From: Actinophytocola sp.
GTDB lineage: Bacteria > Actinomycetota > Actinomycetes > Mycobacteriales > Pseudonocardiaceae
DNA: 32,878 bases
NCBI GenBank assembly: GCA_009377385.1
Contig: WHUD01000014.1
Coordinates: forward strand, 1-32,878
Direction: 5' to 3'
The translations under genes and the position numbers were made by a program. Below, piece by piece: positions 8,444 to 17,701 of the stretch (position 1 is its first letter; every line of letters begins with the position of its first letter). Below the pieces are notes generated by a model. It searched no databases, was not told where the DNA came from, and saw only the letters and a list, made by a program, of their open reading frames with translations.

Positions 8444-10066
8444 TCACAGATCCTGCACGGCACGCACCAACTCGGCCAGCCCAGCCAGCCGGTCGGTGAG
8501 GTGCAGCCGCAGCACAGGGCGGCCCCGGTCGGTGAGCACCTCCGCGTCGCCGCGCGCCTGCGCGAGCTGCAGCGTGCCGAGCCGGTACGGCAGGCCGGGC
8601 ACGTCCATGTCCTCGTCGACCGCGCCGGTGAGCTGCAGGAACACCCCGTTCGGATGGCCGCCCTTGTGGTACTGGCCGGTGGAGTGCAGGAACCTCGGCC
8701 CCCAGCCGAACGTGACCTGCGCGCCGGTGCGCTTCGCCAGCTCTGCCCGCAGCAGTGATGCCGATGCGTCGTCCATCCGGTCCAGGTACGCCTGCACCGC
8801 GAGGTAGCCGTTCTCCGGCACGGTCGCGACGAACTGCCGCAGCACGTCGGTGAGCGAGCCCTCGCCGGACACACCCGATGAGGCGTACACCTCGACCGAG
8901 TCCATCACCGCGGACGGCGCGATCGTCGCGCTGGTCGAGCCGTCAAGCAGCGTGCGAGCGGCGCGCTTGGCCGCTTCGACGTCGGGCTGGTCGAACGGGT
9001 TGATGTCGAGCAGCCTGCCGACGATCGCGGTGGCGTACTCCCATAGCAGGAACTGCCCGCCGAGCGAGCCCTCGGTGACGACGGACGCCGTGCCTGGCTG
9101 GTCGGCGAGCCTGCCGATGCTGACCGTGGTGGCGTCGTCGCCTGCGTCGGCGAAGCCGGGCGCCGCTGCGGACTCCACCACGACCGGCAGCAGGCCGGTG
9201 CCCTGTTTGCCGGTGGACTCCGCGACGAGCTGTTCGATCCACGCCGATAGCCCGACGATGCCGGAGCCGGTGTCGGTGAGCACGATCTTCTCCGCACCGG
9301 CCTCGTGCGCCGCGCTGAACGCGGCGGCGAGCTGGATTGCCGGGTTGGCGATCGAGTCGTCGGAAAGCTGTTCGGCCGCCGCCGTCGCCTGGTCGAGCAG
9401 CCGGGCCACGTCGGCGCCCGCCAGTCCGGCTGGCACCAGGCCGAACGCCGTCAGCGCCGAGTAGCGACCGCCGACGGTGGGGTCGGCGAGGAAGACCTTC
9501 CGGTAGCCCTCCTGGGTGGCCAGCTCCGCCAGCGGCGAGCCGGGGTCGGTGACGACCACCATGCGGCTGGCGGGGTCGATGCCCTCCTCGGCGAAGGCTG
9601 CCGCGAAGATCCGCCGCTGGCTCTCGGTCTCCGCGGTGCCACCGGACTTCGACGACACGACGAGCACCGTGCGGGTGAGGTCACCCGCGAGCGCGTCGGC
9701 GACCTGGCCGGGGTCGGTGGTGTCGAGCACGGTCAGCGTCACGGGCTCGGTGGCCGCGATGACCTCCGGCGCGAGGGAGGACCCGCCCATGCCTGCCAGC
9801 ACGACCCGGTCGATGCCGTCGGCATGCAGCTCGGTGTGGAGGTCGGTGATCTCGCCGATGAGCTGCCGGGAGGTCACGTGCAGCGTGGTCCAGCCGAGCC
9901 GGATCGCCGCCTCCTGCTCGGCGTTGGGGCCCCACAGCGTCGGATCCTGCGCTGTCACTTTGGAGGCGATCTTGTCCTCTGCGAGCTGGGCCGCGAACGG
10001 CGCCGCGGCGGCGGCAAGCGAGGAGTCGGTGAGCTCGACGGTGATCGTTGTCGCTGGTGCGGTCAC
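8444..10066 (-). CDS. pgi: Glucose-6-phosphate isomerase
   Basis: Interconverts glucose-6-phosphate and fructose-6-phosphate. The 540-residue product matches both family signatures: DPTVGGRYSAL in the first half, and the second signature region around NPFDQPDVEAAKR. LAGMGGSSLAPEV and VVSSKSGGTAETESQRR are the phosphosugar-binding SIS blocks. It starts at GTG 10066, 5 bp after the tal stop, with GAGGGC 8 bases upstream, and is 59 bp ahead of zwf. Its place inside the pentose-phosphate run recalls Streptomyces rather than mycobacteria, where pgi is elsewhere. The arrangement lets one transcript control recycling of fructose-6-phosphate back to the oxidative branch. Confidence 0.95.
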   Translation of the reverse strand: MTAPATTITVELTDSSLAAAAAPFAAQLAEDKIASKVTAQDPTLWGPNAEQEAAIRLGWTTLHVTSRQLIGEITDLHTELHADGIDRVVLAGMGGSSLAPEVIAATEPVTLTVLDTTDPGQVADALAGDLTRTVLVVSSKSGGTAETESQRRIFAAAFAEEGIDPASRMVVVTDPGSPLAELATQEGYRKVFLADPTVGGRYSALTAFGLVPAGLAGADVARLLDQATAAAEQLSDDSIANPAIQLAAAFSAAHEAGAEKIVLTDTGSGIVGLSAWIEQLVAESTGKQGTGLLPVVVESAAAPGFADAGDDATTVSIGRLADQPGTASVVTEGSLGGQFLLWEYATAIVGRLLDINPFDQPDVEAAKRAARTLLDGSTSATIAPSAVMDSVEVYASSGVSGEGSLTDVLRQFVATVPENGYLAVQAYLDRMDDASASLLRAELAKRTGAQVTFGWGPRFLHSTGQYHKGGHPNGVFLQLTGAVDEDMDVPGLPYRLGTLQLAQARGDAEVLTDRGRPVLRLHLTDRLAGLAELVRAVQDL

Positions 10067-10071
10067 AACGA

Positions 10072-11187
10072 TCAGCCCTCGTGCGCCGCGACGAGCTGGC
10101 CGTTCACCGTTTCAAGTAACTCCACCCAGGATTTGTCGAACTTCGCCACCCCTTCTTCCTCAAGGACGTGGAATACGTCGTCGAGGTCGATGCCGATCCT
10201 GGTGAGTCGGTCGAAGATGTTCGTCGCGACGGCCTGGGTGTCGGTGACGGTGTCGCCGATGATGGTGGCGTGGTCGGCGACGGCGTCGAGCGTCGCCTCC
10301 GGCACGGTGTTCACGGTGCCCGCGACGACGAGCTGGTCGACGTAGCGGGTGTCGGAGTAGGCCGGGTCCTTCACGCCGGTGGACGCCCACAGCGGGCGCT
10401 GCGGGTGCGCGCCGCGCTCCGCAAGCGCGCGCCAGCGCGGGGTGGCGAACTCCTCGGTGTAGAGCTGATAGGCGATGCGGGCGTTCGCGATGGCCGCCTC
10501 GCCGCGCAGCGCGCCTGCCTCGTCGGTACCGATCGCGTCGAGCCGCTTGTCCACCTCGGTGTCCACCCGGGACACAAAGAACGACGCGACCGAGTGAATG
10601 GTCGATAGGTCACGGCCGTTGGCGGACGCCTGCTCAAGCCCGGTCAGGAACGCGTCGATGACCTCGCGGTAGCGCTCGGGAGAGAAGATCAGCGTGACGT
10701 TCACGCTGACGCCTTCTGCGAGCACCCTGCTGATGGCGGGCAGCCCCTCGACCGTGGCGGGGATCTTGACGAGCAGGTTCGGCCGGTCGACCGTCTTGGC
10801 GAGATCGAGCGCCTCGGCGACGGTGTGGTCGGTGTCGCGGGCAAGCCGCGGGTCCACCTCGATGGACACCCTGCCGTCGACGCCGCCCGTCGCCTCGAAC
10901 GTCTCCCGGAACAGGTCGCAGGCGTTGCGCACGTCGGTGGTCGTCAGCTCCCTGACGGCCTGCTGCAGGTCGGCGCCCCGCGCGGCGAGGTCGCGGATCT
11001 GCTCGTCGTAGGCGGCGCCGTTGGACAGCGCCCCCGCGAAGATCGTCGGGTTCGTCGTCACACCGGTGATGTGCGAGTGTGCGATCAGCTCGGCGAGATT
11101 GCCCGACACCAGCCTTTCCCGTGACAGGTCGTCCAGCCAGAGGGATACCCCTGCGTCGGACAGGTGAGCGAGTCGATCGGTCGTCAT
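10072..11187 (-). CDS. tal: Transaldolase
   Basis: Transfers a dihydroxyacetone unit from sedoheptulose-7-phosphate to glyceraldehyde-3-phosphate in the non-oxidative pentose-phosphate pathway. The 371-residue product has [14 protein letters not shown] (signature 1), the Schiff-base Lys141 in [31 protein letters not shown], and [22 protein letters not shown]. Length and motifs fit the long TalB-like form of actinobacteria. The start is ATG 11187 with GGGATGG upstream. It is 108 bp downstream of tkt and 5 bp ahead of pgi. Confidence 0.97.
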   Translation of the reverse strand: MTTDRLAHLSDAGVSLWLDDLSRERLVSGNLAELIAHSHITGVTTNPTIFAGALSNGAAYDEQIRDLAARGADLQQAVRELTTTDVRNACDLFRETFEATGGVDGRVSIEVDPRLARDTDHTVAEALDLAKTVDRPNLLVKIPATVEGLPAISRVLAEGVSVNVTLIFSPERYREVIDAFLTGLEQASANGRDLSTIHSVASFFVSRVDTEVDKRLDAIGTDEAGALRGEAAIANARIAYQLYTEEFATPRWRALAERGAHPQRPLWASTGVKDPAYSDTRYVDQLVVAGTVNTVPEATLDAVADHATIIGDTVTDTQAVATNIFDRLTRIGIDLDDVFHVLEEEGVAKFDKSWVELLETVNGQLVAAHEG

Positions 11188-11295
11188 GATCTGCCATCCC
11201 CTTGTGTGCGCAGCGTGTTGTCGGACTCGCGCGGCCTGGTGACCAGCCGCGCGATCGGCGCTCTCTTCGGTTGTACCGCAGTCGCTTCTGCTGGC

Positions 11296-13404
11296 CTACC
11301 CAGCGTTGCCGAGCGACCGGCGCGCGGCGGCGGTCACGGCCTCCGCGGTGATGCCGAACTCCCGGAACAGGGTGGCGAAGTCCGCGGAAGCGCCGAAGTG
11401 CTCCAGCGAGACGATCTCGCCCGCGTCCCCGACGAACCGGTGCCACGGCTGTCCGATGCCCGCCTCGACGGCCACCCGTGCGGTGACCCAGGACGGCAGC
11501 ACCGACTCGCGGTAGACGGCGTCCTGGGCGTCGAACCACTCGACACACGGCATCGAGACCACCCTGGTCGGCACGCCGTCGCCCTGCAAGGTTTCCCGCG
11601 CGGTCAGTGCGAGCTGCACCTCGGAGCCGGTGGCGATCAGCACCACTTGCGGGGCACCGCCATCGGCGTCGGCCAGCACGTAGCCGCCCCTGGCGACGCC
11701 GTCGGTCGCCTTCTCACGAGTGCCGTCGAGCACCGGCACGTTCTGCCGTGTCAGGCACAGGCCGGTCGGCGCGTCGGTGACTTCGAGCGCGCGGCGCCAG
11801 GCGGCGGCGGTCTCGTTGGCGTCGGCAGGGCGGACGACATTCAGCCCAGGGATGGCACGCAGCGACGCGAGCTGCTCGATCGGCTGGTGGGTGGGGCCGT
11901 CCTCGCCGAGCCCGATGGAGTCGTGGGTCCAGACGTAGGTGACTGGGGCTTGCATCAGCGCGGCGAGCCGGACGGCGGGCCGCATGTAGTCGCTGAAGAT
12001 GAGGAACGTGCCCCCGTACGGGCGGGTGCCGCCGTGCAGCGCGATGCCGTTGAGGATGGAGCCCATCGCGTGCTCACGGACCCCGAAGTGCAGGTTGCGG
12101 CCGTACGGCTTGGCGCTGAACGACCCGGTGCTCGACGACTCCGGCCCGAACGAGTCTGAGCTCTTGATCAGCGTGTTGTTGGAGCCCGCGAGGTCGGCCG
12201 AGCCGCCCCACAGCTCGGGCAGCAGGTCGGCGACCGCGTTGAGCACCTCACCGGACGCCTTGCGGGTCGCGACACCCTTCGCGTCCGGGTCCCAGCTCGG
12301 CAGCGCGTCGGTCCAACCCTCGGGCAGGGAGCGGGTGGCTAGCCGGTCCGCCAGCGCCTTGGTTTGCGGGTTCGCCGCTGCCCAGGTGTCGTAGCGCTCG
12401 TTCCACTCGGCGTGCGCCCGCTTGCCGCGCTCCGTCGCCTGCCTGGCGTGGCTGAGCACGTCGTCGTCGATGGCGAAGTGCTGTTCGGGGTCGAAGCCGA
12501 GGATCCGCTTGACGGCGGCCACCTCGTCGGCGCCGAGCGCGGCGCCGTGGGCGGCGCCGGTGTTGGCCAGCGTCGGGGCTGGGTGGCCGATGATGGTGCG
12601 CAGCACGATCATCGACGGCTTCGTCGTCTCCGCCTTGGCCGCGTCGAGCGCGGCCTCGATCGCGACGACGTCCTCGCCGCCGTCGACCACCTGCACGTGC
12701 CAGCCATAGGCCTCGTACCGCTTCGCGGTGTCCTCCGACAGCGCTATGGCGGTGTCGTCCTCGATGGAGATCTGGTTGTCGTCGTAGACGACGACCAGGT
12801 TGCCCAGCTCCTGCCTGCCAGCGAGTGACGACGCCTCCGATGTGACGCCCTCCTCGATGTCACCGTCGGAGGCGATCACGTAGATGTGGTGGTCGAACAC
12901 GCTCTCGCCCGCTGGGGTGTCAGGGTCGAACAGGCCACGCTCGCGGCGGGCGGCCATCGCCATGCCGACCGCGTTGGCCAGGCCCTGACCGAGCGGGCCG
13001 GTGGTGGTCTCCACGCCCGCGGTGTGGCCGTACTCCGGGTGGCCGGGGGTCTTGGAGCCCCACTTCCGCAGCTCCTTGAGGTCCTCCAGCTCGAGGCCGT
13101 AGCCCGCGAGGAAGAGCTGGATGTAGAGGGTGAGGCTGGAGTGGCCCGCCGAGAGCACGAACCGGTCCCTGCCCTGCCAGTTCGGGTCGGCCGGGTCGTG
13201 CCGCATCACGCGCTGGAACAGGCTGTAGGCGACGGGCGCCAGGCTCATCGCGGTGCCGGGGTGGCCGCTGCCGCAGCGCTCGACCGCATCGGCGGCAAGT
13301 ACGCGGATGGTGTCCACCGCGCGGGTGTCGAGCTCGGTCCAGTCCGATGGCACGTTCCGTCGAACCAGCGGGTTGTTGTCGGCGGTAGTGGCGGTGTCGG
13401 ACAC
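11296..13404 (-). CDS. tkt: Transketolase
   Basis: Thiamine-diphosphate enzyme moving two-carbon units in the non-oxidative pentose-phosphate pathway. The 702-residue product shows the full three-domain plan: N-terminal AVDTIRVLAADAVERCGSGHPG and RDRFVLSAGHSS, the ThDP/Mg motif SDGDIEEGVTSEASS followed by DDNQISIEDDT, the middle domain with HFGVREHAMGSILNG, GGTFLIFSDYMRPAVRLAAL and HDSIGLGEDGPTHQP, and a C-terminal domain. I chose GTG 13404 (VSDTATTADNN) because it gives the usual family length; the only upstream GGAG is about 11 bases away, so the start is not certain. An extension to 13509 is not transketolase-like. It is divergent from ctaB and first in the operon. Confidence 0.95.
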   Translation of the reverse strand: MSDTATTADNNPLVRRNVPSDWTELDTRAVDTIRVLAADAVERCGSGHPGTAMSLAPVAYSLFQRVMRHDPADPNWQGRDRFVLSAGHSSLTLYIQLFLAGYGLELEDLKELRKWGSKTPGHPEYGHTAGVETTTGPLGQGLANAVGMAMAARRERGLFDPDTPAGESVFDHHIYVIASDGDIEEGVTSEASSLAGRQELGNLVVVYDDNQISIEDDTAIALSEDTAKRYEAYGWHVQVVDGGEDVVAIEAALDAAKAETTKPSMIVLRTIIGHPAPTLANTGAAHGAALGADEVAAVKRILGFDPEQHFAIDDDVLSHARQATERGKRAHAEWNERYDTWAAANPQTKALADRLATRSLPEGWTDALPSWDPDAKGVATRKASGEVLNAVADLLPELWGGSADLAGSNNTLIKSSDSFGPESSSTGSFSAKPYGRNLHFGVREHAMGSILNGIALHGGTRPYGGTFLIFSDYMRPAVRLAALMQAPVTYVWTHDSIGLGEDGPTHQPIEQLASLRAIPGLNVVRPADANETAAAWRRALEVTDAPTGLCLTRQNVPVLDGTREKATDGVARGGYVLADADGGAPQVVLIATGSEVQLALTARETLQGDGVPTRVVSMPCVEWFDAQDAVYRESVLPSWVTARVAVEAGIGQPWHRFVGDAGEIVSLEHFGASADFATLFREFGITAEAVTAAARRSLGNAG

Positions 13405-13700
13405 GAGGACTCTGACTCCATTCAGTGCTCGCACGCTCGGTGCGGGTCGGCGCGTGCGGTGTCGGTGGTGATGGGCATGCTCTGGCTGCCCGGGCCGGGC
13501 GCGCGGCACGTGGATGGCAGCGGCCAGACAGAACCAGGGTAATGGTTCACGCGCGCGAGGCGGCGCCGTGGTGCGGTTACTACCCGGCTCAGGTGGCTCC
13601 CGTCACCGCGATTACCATCTGTTTGATGGTCTGCGGCGCCTCGCGTCGAGGCCGCGCGACACCGAACCGACACGACATCCGACCTGCCGCTGGGAGCGAC
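13405..13700. promoter_or_regulatory. Divergent tkt / ctaB promoter region
   Basis: This 296-bp stretch holds no gene I can support. It contains a clean inverted repeat, ACCATC (13614-13619) and GATGGT (13625-13630) with a 5-base spacer, 71 bp before ctaB. TACCAT (13613-13618) inside it fits a TAnnnT -10 element reading to ctaB. On the - strand, TACCCT (reverse of 13536-13541) is a possible tkt -10 that would leave a leader of about 125 bases. Both promoter calls are tentative; the dyad is seen directly. Confidence 0.4.
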
Positions 13701-14654
13701 ATGACACTGGTCGACGGTGCTCGCTCCCGTACGTCGGACCATGGGGTCGCCGGGATCGAGCTTGTCAAACGCCGTATCGGCGCCTACGCGGCGCTGGCGA
13801 AGCCACGGGTCATCGAGCTGCTTCTCGTCACGACGATCCCGGCGATGTTCCTCGCTGGCAGGGAGTTCCCGAACCCGTGGCTGGTGCTGGCGACGCTTGT
13901 CGGCGGCACCATGGCCGCCGGCAGCGCCAACGCGCTGAACTGCGTCGCGGACTCGGACATCGACAAGGTGATGAACCGCACCAAGCGTCGTCCGCTGGTG
14001 CGGGACTCGGTCTCGTCGAGGGGCGCGCTGGTGTTCGGCATCGCGCTCGGCGTCGCCGCGTTCAGCGTGCTGTACCTCACGGTGAATCCGCTTTCGGCGG
14101 CGTTGGCCATCGCGACGATCCTGTTCTACATCTTCGTCTACACCCTGGTGCTCAAGCGCCGCACCGCGCAGAACGTCGTCTGGGGCGGCGCCGCAGGGTG
14201 CATGCCGGTCGTGATCGGCTGGTCGGCGGTCACCGGGACGGTGGAGTGGCCCGCGCTGGTGATGTTCGGGGTGATCTTCTTCTGGACGCCGCCGCACACC
14301 TGGGCGCTGGCGATGCGCTACCGGGAGGACTACGAGCGCGCCGGGGTGCCGATGCTGCCGGTGATCGCCACCCCGGAGCACGTCGCCAAGCAGATCGTCA
14401 TCTACTCCTGGGTGATGGTGGCCTGGACGCTGCTGCTCGCACCGGCCACGAGCTGGCTGTACGCCAGCTTCGCCCTGGTGGCAGGCGGCTGGTTCCTGTT
14501 CTACGCGCACCGGTTGCACGCCGCCGTCCGGGCGGGCGAGCGGACCAAGCCGATGCAGCTCTTCCACCGCTCGAACACCTACCTGATGATCGTGTTCGTC
14601 GCGCTCGCCGTCGACTCCGCCATCGGCCTGCCGGTCATCGGCTTGCCCTTCTGA
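13701..14654 (+). CDS. ctaB: Protoheme IX farnesyltransferase (heme O synthase)
   Basis: Membrane UbiA-family prenyltransferase that adds farnesyl to protoheme, giving heme O for cytochrome c oxidase. The 317-residue product begins with the family block [25 protein letters not shown] and has the first aspartate-rich motif [20 protein letters not shown] (N-x3-D-x3-D), several transmembrane helices, [29 protein letters not shown] (second conserved loop), and a C-terminal helix. The start is ATG 13701 with GGGAG 4 bases upstream, slightly short spacing. Its partner ctaA lies about 7 kb downstream on the other strand. Divergence from tkt is conserved in mycobacteria. Confidence 0.95.
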   Translation: MTLVDGARSRTSDHGVAGIELVKRRIGAYAALAKPRVIELLLVTTIPAMFLAGREFPNPWLVLATLVGGTMAAGSANALNCVADSDIDKVMNRTKRRPLVRDSVSSRGALVFGIALGVAAFSVLYLTVNPLSAALAIATILFYIFVYTLVLKRRTAQNVVWGGAAGCMPVVIGWSAVTGTVEWPALVMFGVIFFWTPPHTWALAMRYREDYERAGVPMLPVIATPEHVAKQIVIYSWVMVAWTLLLAPATSWLYASFALVAGGWFLFYAHRLHAAVRAGERTKPMQLFHRSNTYLMIVFVALAVDSAIGLPVIGLPF

Positions 14655-14744
14655 TCGCCTACCGGCGGGGCCAGGAATAAATCGGTAGCCTGGGCTGTCG
14701 GCCATATCGGCACGCATCAAGGGATCAGCAGGAAGTGGGGCGCC
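14655..14744 (+). promoter_or_regulatory. Region between ctaB and the helicase gene
   Basis: CTACCG (14659-14664) and CGGTAG (14683-14688) form a 6-bp inverted repeat separated by 18 bases, just after the ctaB stop. AGGAAG (14730-14735) is the ribosome site of the next gene. I looked for a rifamycin-associated-element-like dyad as found before helR genes and did not see one. Confidence 0.3.
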
Positions 14745-17042
14745 TTGTCCGGACCCGGTGACCTGTCCGCCGAACAACGCCACGTCAGCACCGTCTACGC
14801 CAAGCTCGACGCCGAACGCGATGAGACGTCGACCCGGCTCGCCCGCATCCTGCGCAATGGCGGCGGCAGCACCCCGCAGGAGCGCACCGACCGCGACGTC
14901 GCGACCACCACGCTGCGGGAGCGGCTCGACCAGCTGGAAGCCGTCGAAGCGGGGCTGTGTTTCGGCAAGCTCGACAACACCGACGGCAGCAGCATGCACA
15001 TCGGCCGCATCGGGCTGTTCGACACGGACAACGACTACGAGCCACTGCTGCTTGACTGGCGCGCCCCGGCCGCGCGGCCGTTCTACCTGGCCACCGCCGC
15101 GTCGCCGCTCGGCGTGCATAGGCGGCGGCATCTGCGCACCCGGCTGCGCAAGGTCGTCGGCATCGACGATGAGGTGCTCGACCTCTACGCCGAGGACACC
15201 GGCGCCGACCTCGGGCTCGCTGGCGAGGCGGCGCTGCTCGCCGCACTGAACCGGCAGCGCGACGACTCGATGCACGACATCGTCGCCACCATCCAGGCCG
15301 AGCAGGACGACATCATCCGCGCCGACCTGTCCGGCGTGCTCGTCGTCCAAGGGGGACCAGGCACCGGCAAGACCGCCGTCGCGCTGCACCGCGCCGCGTA
15401 CCTGCTCTACGAGCACCGCGAGACGCTGGCAAGCAGGGGAGTGCTCGTCCTCGGTCCGAACGAGACGTTCCTGCGCTACATCGGCCAGGTGCTGCCCTCG
15501 CTCGGTGAGACCGGCGTGCTGCTGTCCACCGTGGGCGGCATGTTCCCCGGCGCGCGGGTGCGCGACACCGACAGCAGGGCAGCCGCCGAGGTCAAGGGCG
15601 GGGCCGTCATGGCGGACGTCCTCGCCGCCGCCGTTGCCGACAGGCAGCGGGTGCCGGACGGCCCGGTCGAGGTCGTCGCCGACGAGGAGCGCCTGGTGCT
15701 GCGTCCGGAGGACTGCGCGGTGGCCCGCCACAAGGCCCGCGAGACCCGCAGGCCGCATAACGTCGCCAGGCGGGTGTTCCTGGACACCATGCTGGACATC
15801 CTCGCTGAGCAGGCGGCTGGCTCGCTGACCAGCACGGTGCTCGACGACGTCCCGGAGGTCGCCTACGTCGAGGACGAGGACCCGGACGCCGTGCTGCTCG
15901 ACTCGCGTGACATCGCCGACATTCGCGCGGAGCTCGCCCGCGACGCCGCCGTCCGTCGTGCCCTCGACGGGCTGTGGCAGGAGCTGACGCCGCAGCAGGT
16001 GCTCGGCGACCTGCTCACCGACGGCGCCCGGCTGGCCAGCGCCGCCGACGGCCTGCTCAGCGTGGACGACCAGGCCGCTGTGCTGCGGAGCAAACCAAGG
16101 CGGTGGACAAGCGGCGACATCGCGCTGCTGGACGAGTTGGCCGAGGTGCTCGGTGAGGACGACACCGAGGAGGCGGAGCGCCGTGCGCGGCAGGAGCGCG
16201 AGCAGCGGGCGTACGCCGAGGGCGTGCTGCACGTGCTCGATCAGGACGACGAGATCGCGGACGAGGAGCGGCTGCGCGTCGCCGACGTGCTCGACGCGGA
16301 GCTGCTTGCCGAGCGAGAGCAGACCCGTAGCCAGCTCAGCGCGGTCGAGCGCGCGGCTGGCGACCGCAGCTGGACGTTCGGGCACGTCATCGTCGACGAG
16401 GCGCAGGAGCTCACCGCGATGGACTGGCGCATGGTGATGCGCCGCTGTCCCAGCCGCTCGATGACGCTCGTGGGTGACATCGCGCAGACCGGCGCCGCAG
16501 GGGGAGCGGTGTCCTGGGAGCGGATGCTCGCCCCGCACGTCGACAATCGCTGGCGACTGGCTGAGCTGACCGTGAACTACCGCACACCCGCCGAGATCAT
16601 GACTCTGGCAGGCGACGTGCTCGCCGAGATCGGGCCGGGGCTGACGCCGCCGAGGTCGGTGCGCGCCACCGGAGTCGAACCGTGGCGGCATGATCTGGAC
16701 GGCGCGATCGCCGAGGGGGTCGCGCCGCTGGCAACGGCAGAGCGCGCCGCGGCGGACGGTGGCACGGTCGCCGTGGTGTGCCCGCAGCGGCTGCAGTCGT
16801 CATTGCGGGCGTCGGTCGCGGGGGAGCGGGTGTCCGTGCTCACGGTCGAGCGCGCCAAGGGGCTCGAGTTCGACTCGGTGATCGTCGTCGCCCCCGGCGA
16901 GATCGCCGCCGCGTCGCCGCGCGGGCTGGCCGACCTGTACGTGGCGCTCACCCGCGCCACGCAGCGGCTCGGCGTCGTCACGATGGGGGAGCCGTTGCCG
17001 CGCTGCCTGGGCGGTGTCAGCGCCGTCGCGAGCGATGGTTAA
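14745..17042 (+). CDS. HelD/HelR-type RNA polymerase-associated SF1 helicase-like ATPase
   Basis: HelD-family proteins remove nucleic acid and stalled complexes from RNA polymerase; a related subgroup, HelR, displaces rifamycins. The 765-residue product has a charged N-terminal helical hairpin (about residues 8-70) suited to entering the secondary channel, the family block LLLDWRAPAARPFY (101-114), Walker A GGPGTGKT (203-210), a long acidic helical insert (about 350-540), motif II VDEAQELTAMDW (Asp551), motif III LVGDIAQTG, motif IV TVNYRTPAEI, motif V LTVERAKGLEFDSV, and motif VI LYVALTRATQRL. I chose TTG 14745 because AGGAAG lies 9 bases upstream and homologues start with a similar EQxxVSxxYxxLD segment. 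The 3' end is 10 bp from the lipoprotein gene. HelD versus HelR cannot be decided here. Confidence 0.88.
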   Translation: MSGPGDLSAEQRHVSTVYAKLDAERDETSTRLARILRNGGGSTPQERTDRDVATTTLRERLDQLEAVEAGLCFGKLDNTDGSSMHIGRIGLFDTDNDYEPLLLDWRAPAARPFYLATAASPLGVHRRRHLRTRLRKVVGIDDEVLDLYAEDTGADLGLAGEAALLAALNRQRDDSMHDIVATIQAEQDDIIRADLSGVLVVQGGPGTGKTAVALHRAAYLLYEHRETLASRGVLVLGPNETFLRYIGQVLPSLGETGVLLSTVGGMFPGARVRDTDSRAAAEVKGGAVMADVLAAAVADRQRVPDGPVEVVADEERLVLRPEDCAVARHKARETRRPHNVARRVFLDTMLDILAEQAAGSLTSTVLDDVPEVAYVEDEDPDAVLLDSRDIADIRAELARDAAVRRALDGLWQELTPQQVLGDLLTDGARLASAADGLLSVDDQAAVLRSKPRRWTSGDIALLDELAEVLGEDDTEEAERRARQEREQRAYAEGVLHVLDQDDEIADEERLRVADVLDAELLAEREQTRSQLSAVERAAGDRSWTFGHVIVDEAQELTAMDWRMVMRRCPSRSMTLVGDIAQTGAAGGAVSWERMLAPHVDNRWRLAELTVNYRTPAEIMTLAGDVLAEIGPGLTPPRSVRATGVEPWRHDLDGAIAEGVAPLATAERAAADGGTVAVVCPQRLQSSLRASVAGERVSVLTVERAKGLEFDSVIVVAPGEIAAASPRGLADLYVALTRATQRLGVVTMGEPLPRCLGGVSAVASDG

Positions 17043-17052
17043 TCTCTGCTGC

Positions 17053-17661
17053 ATGCGGATTCGAGCCAAGAACGTCGTATCGGGTGTGAGTGTGGCCGCT
17101 GTCGCCGTCGCGCTCACCGCGTGCTCCCCTTCGCTGGAGCAGCCATCCGACATGCGCCCTGGTCAGGAAGTGCCGAAGACGTTGTCGGCGCCGGAGAGCC
17201 TGTCGCAAGCAGCGTCGGAGCACGGCGCCCACGGCGATGCGTGCGCGGTCGAGGACTTCACCGTGGAGGGCAGTTCTGGCCACAAGCCGAGCATCGTGAT
17301 GCCCGAGGACTGCGAACCGCCGACGAAGCTGGAGCACACCACCCTCAAGCCCGGCTCGGGGCAGAAGGTCAGCAAGGGTGACACCGTCTCGGTGGACTAC
17401 GTCATGGTCGGCGTCCTCAGCGGCAAGGAGGTCACCAGTTGGACCTCGCCCACCGAGACCACCCCGAAGCAGATCACCGTCGGCACAGGCGACGTCGTCC
17501 CCGGCTGGGACAAGGCGCTGAGCGGCATGCAGGCCGGTGGCAGCAGGCTCGTCGTCATCCCGCCCAAGCAGGGCGTAGCGGCGGGCACGGGCACCGAGGA
17601 GCTGGACTACCCCAGCAACGAGACCCTTGCGCTGGTCATCGAGCTGGAGTCGATCAACTGA
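17053..17661 (+). CDS. Secreted FKBP-like peptidyl-prolyl isomerase lipoprotein
   Basis: Probably an extracytoplasmic folding factor. The 202-residue product begins with a basic n-region and hydrophobic helix ending in the lipobox LTAC (Cys24), so it should be lipid-anchored. A Ser/Pro/His-rich linker follows (25-65), with Cys64 and Cys87 placed to form a disulfide. Residues about 98-202 are an FKBP domain: VSKGDTVSVDYVMVG, VGTGDVVPGWDKALSGMQAGGSRLVVIPP, and YPSNETLALVIELESI. The strand that normally carries the active-site Phe-Asp (GxxFDSS) reads GKEVTSWTSP, so isomerase activity is doubtful although Trp152 is kept. ATG 17053 gives a clean signal peptide; a start at 17014 would place residues before it and overlap the helicase gene. 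It is 10 bp behind the helicase gene. Confidence 0.88.
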   Translation: MRIRAKNVVSGVSVAAVAVALTACSPSLEQPSDMRPGQEVPKTLSAPESLSQAASEHGAHGDACAVEDFTVEGSSGHKPSIVMPEDCEPPTKLEHTTLKPGSGQKVSKGDTVSVDYVMVGVLSGKEVTSWTSPTETTPKQITVGTGDVVPGWDKALSGMQAGGSRLVVIPPKQGVAAGTGTEELDYPSNETLALVIELESIN

Positions 17662-17667
17662 CGCTTG

Positions 17668-17701
17668 GCTGCCGTGGCCGCCCCGCCGCGGTCACGGCAG
17701 C
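17668..17701. terminator. Bidirectional terminator between convergent genes
   Basis: The arms 17668-17680 and 17689-17701 pair over 13 positions (outer part GCTGCCGTG / CACGGCAGC, one G-U inside) with an 8-base loop. It lies between the lipoprotein stop (17661) and the qor stop (17692), and its right arm overlaps the last qor codons. It can serve transcripts from both sides. Confidence 0.7.

Noticed and set aside
14655..14744. Rifamycin-associated element before the HelD-like gene
   Set aside because: I looked for the expected long GC-rich dyad and found only a loose CTACCG-N18-CGGTAG inverted repeat.
13422..16691. Very long (over 1,000-codon) open frame on the - strand opposite ctaB and the helicase gene
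   Set aside because: It lies antisense to two well-supported genes, is rich in His/Arg/Gln/Asp, and contains no recognisable domain; it is a product of extreme GC bias.
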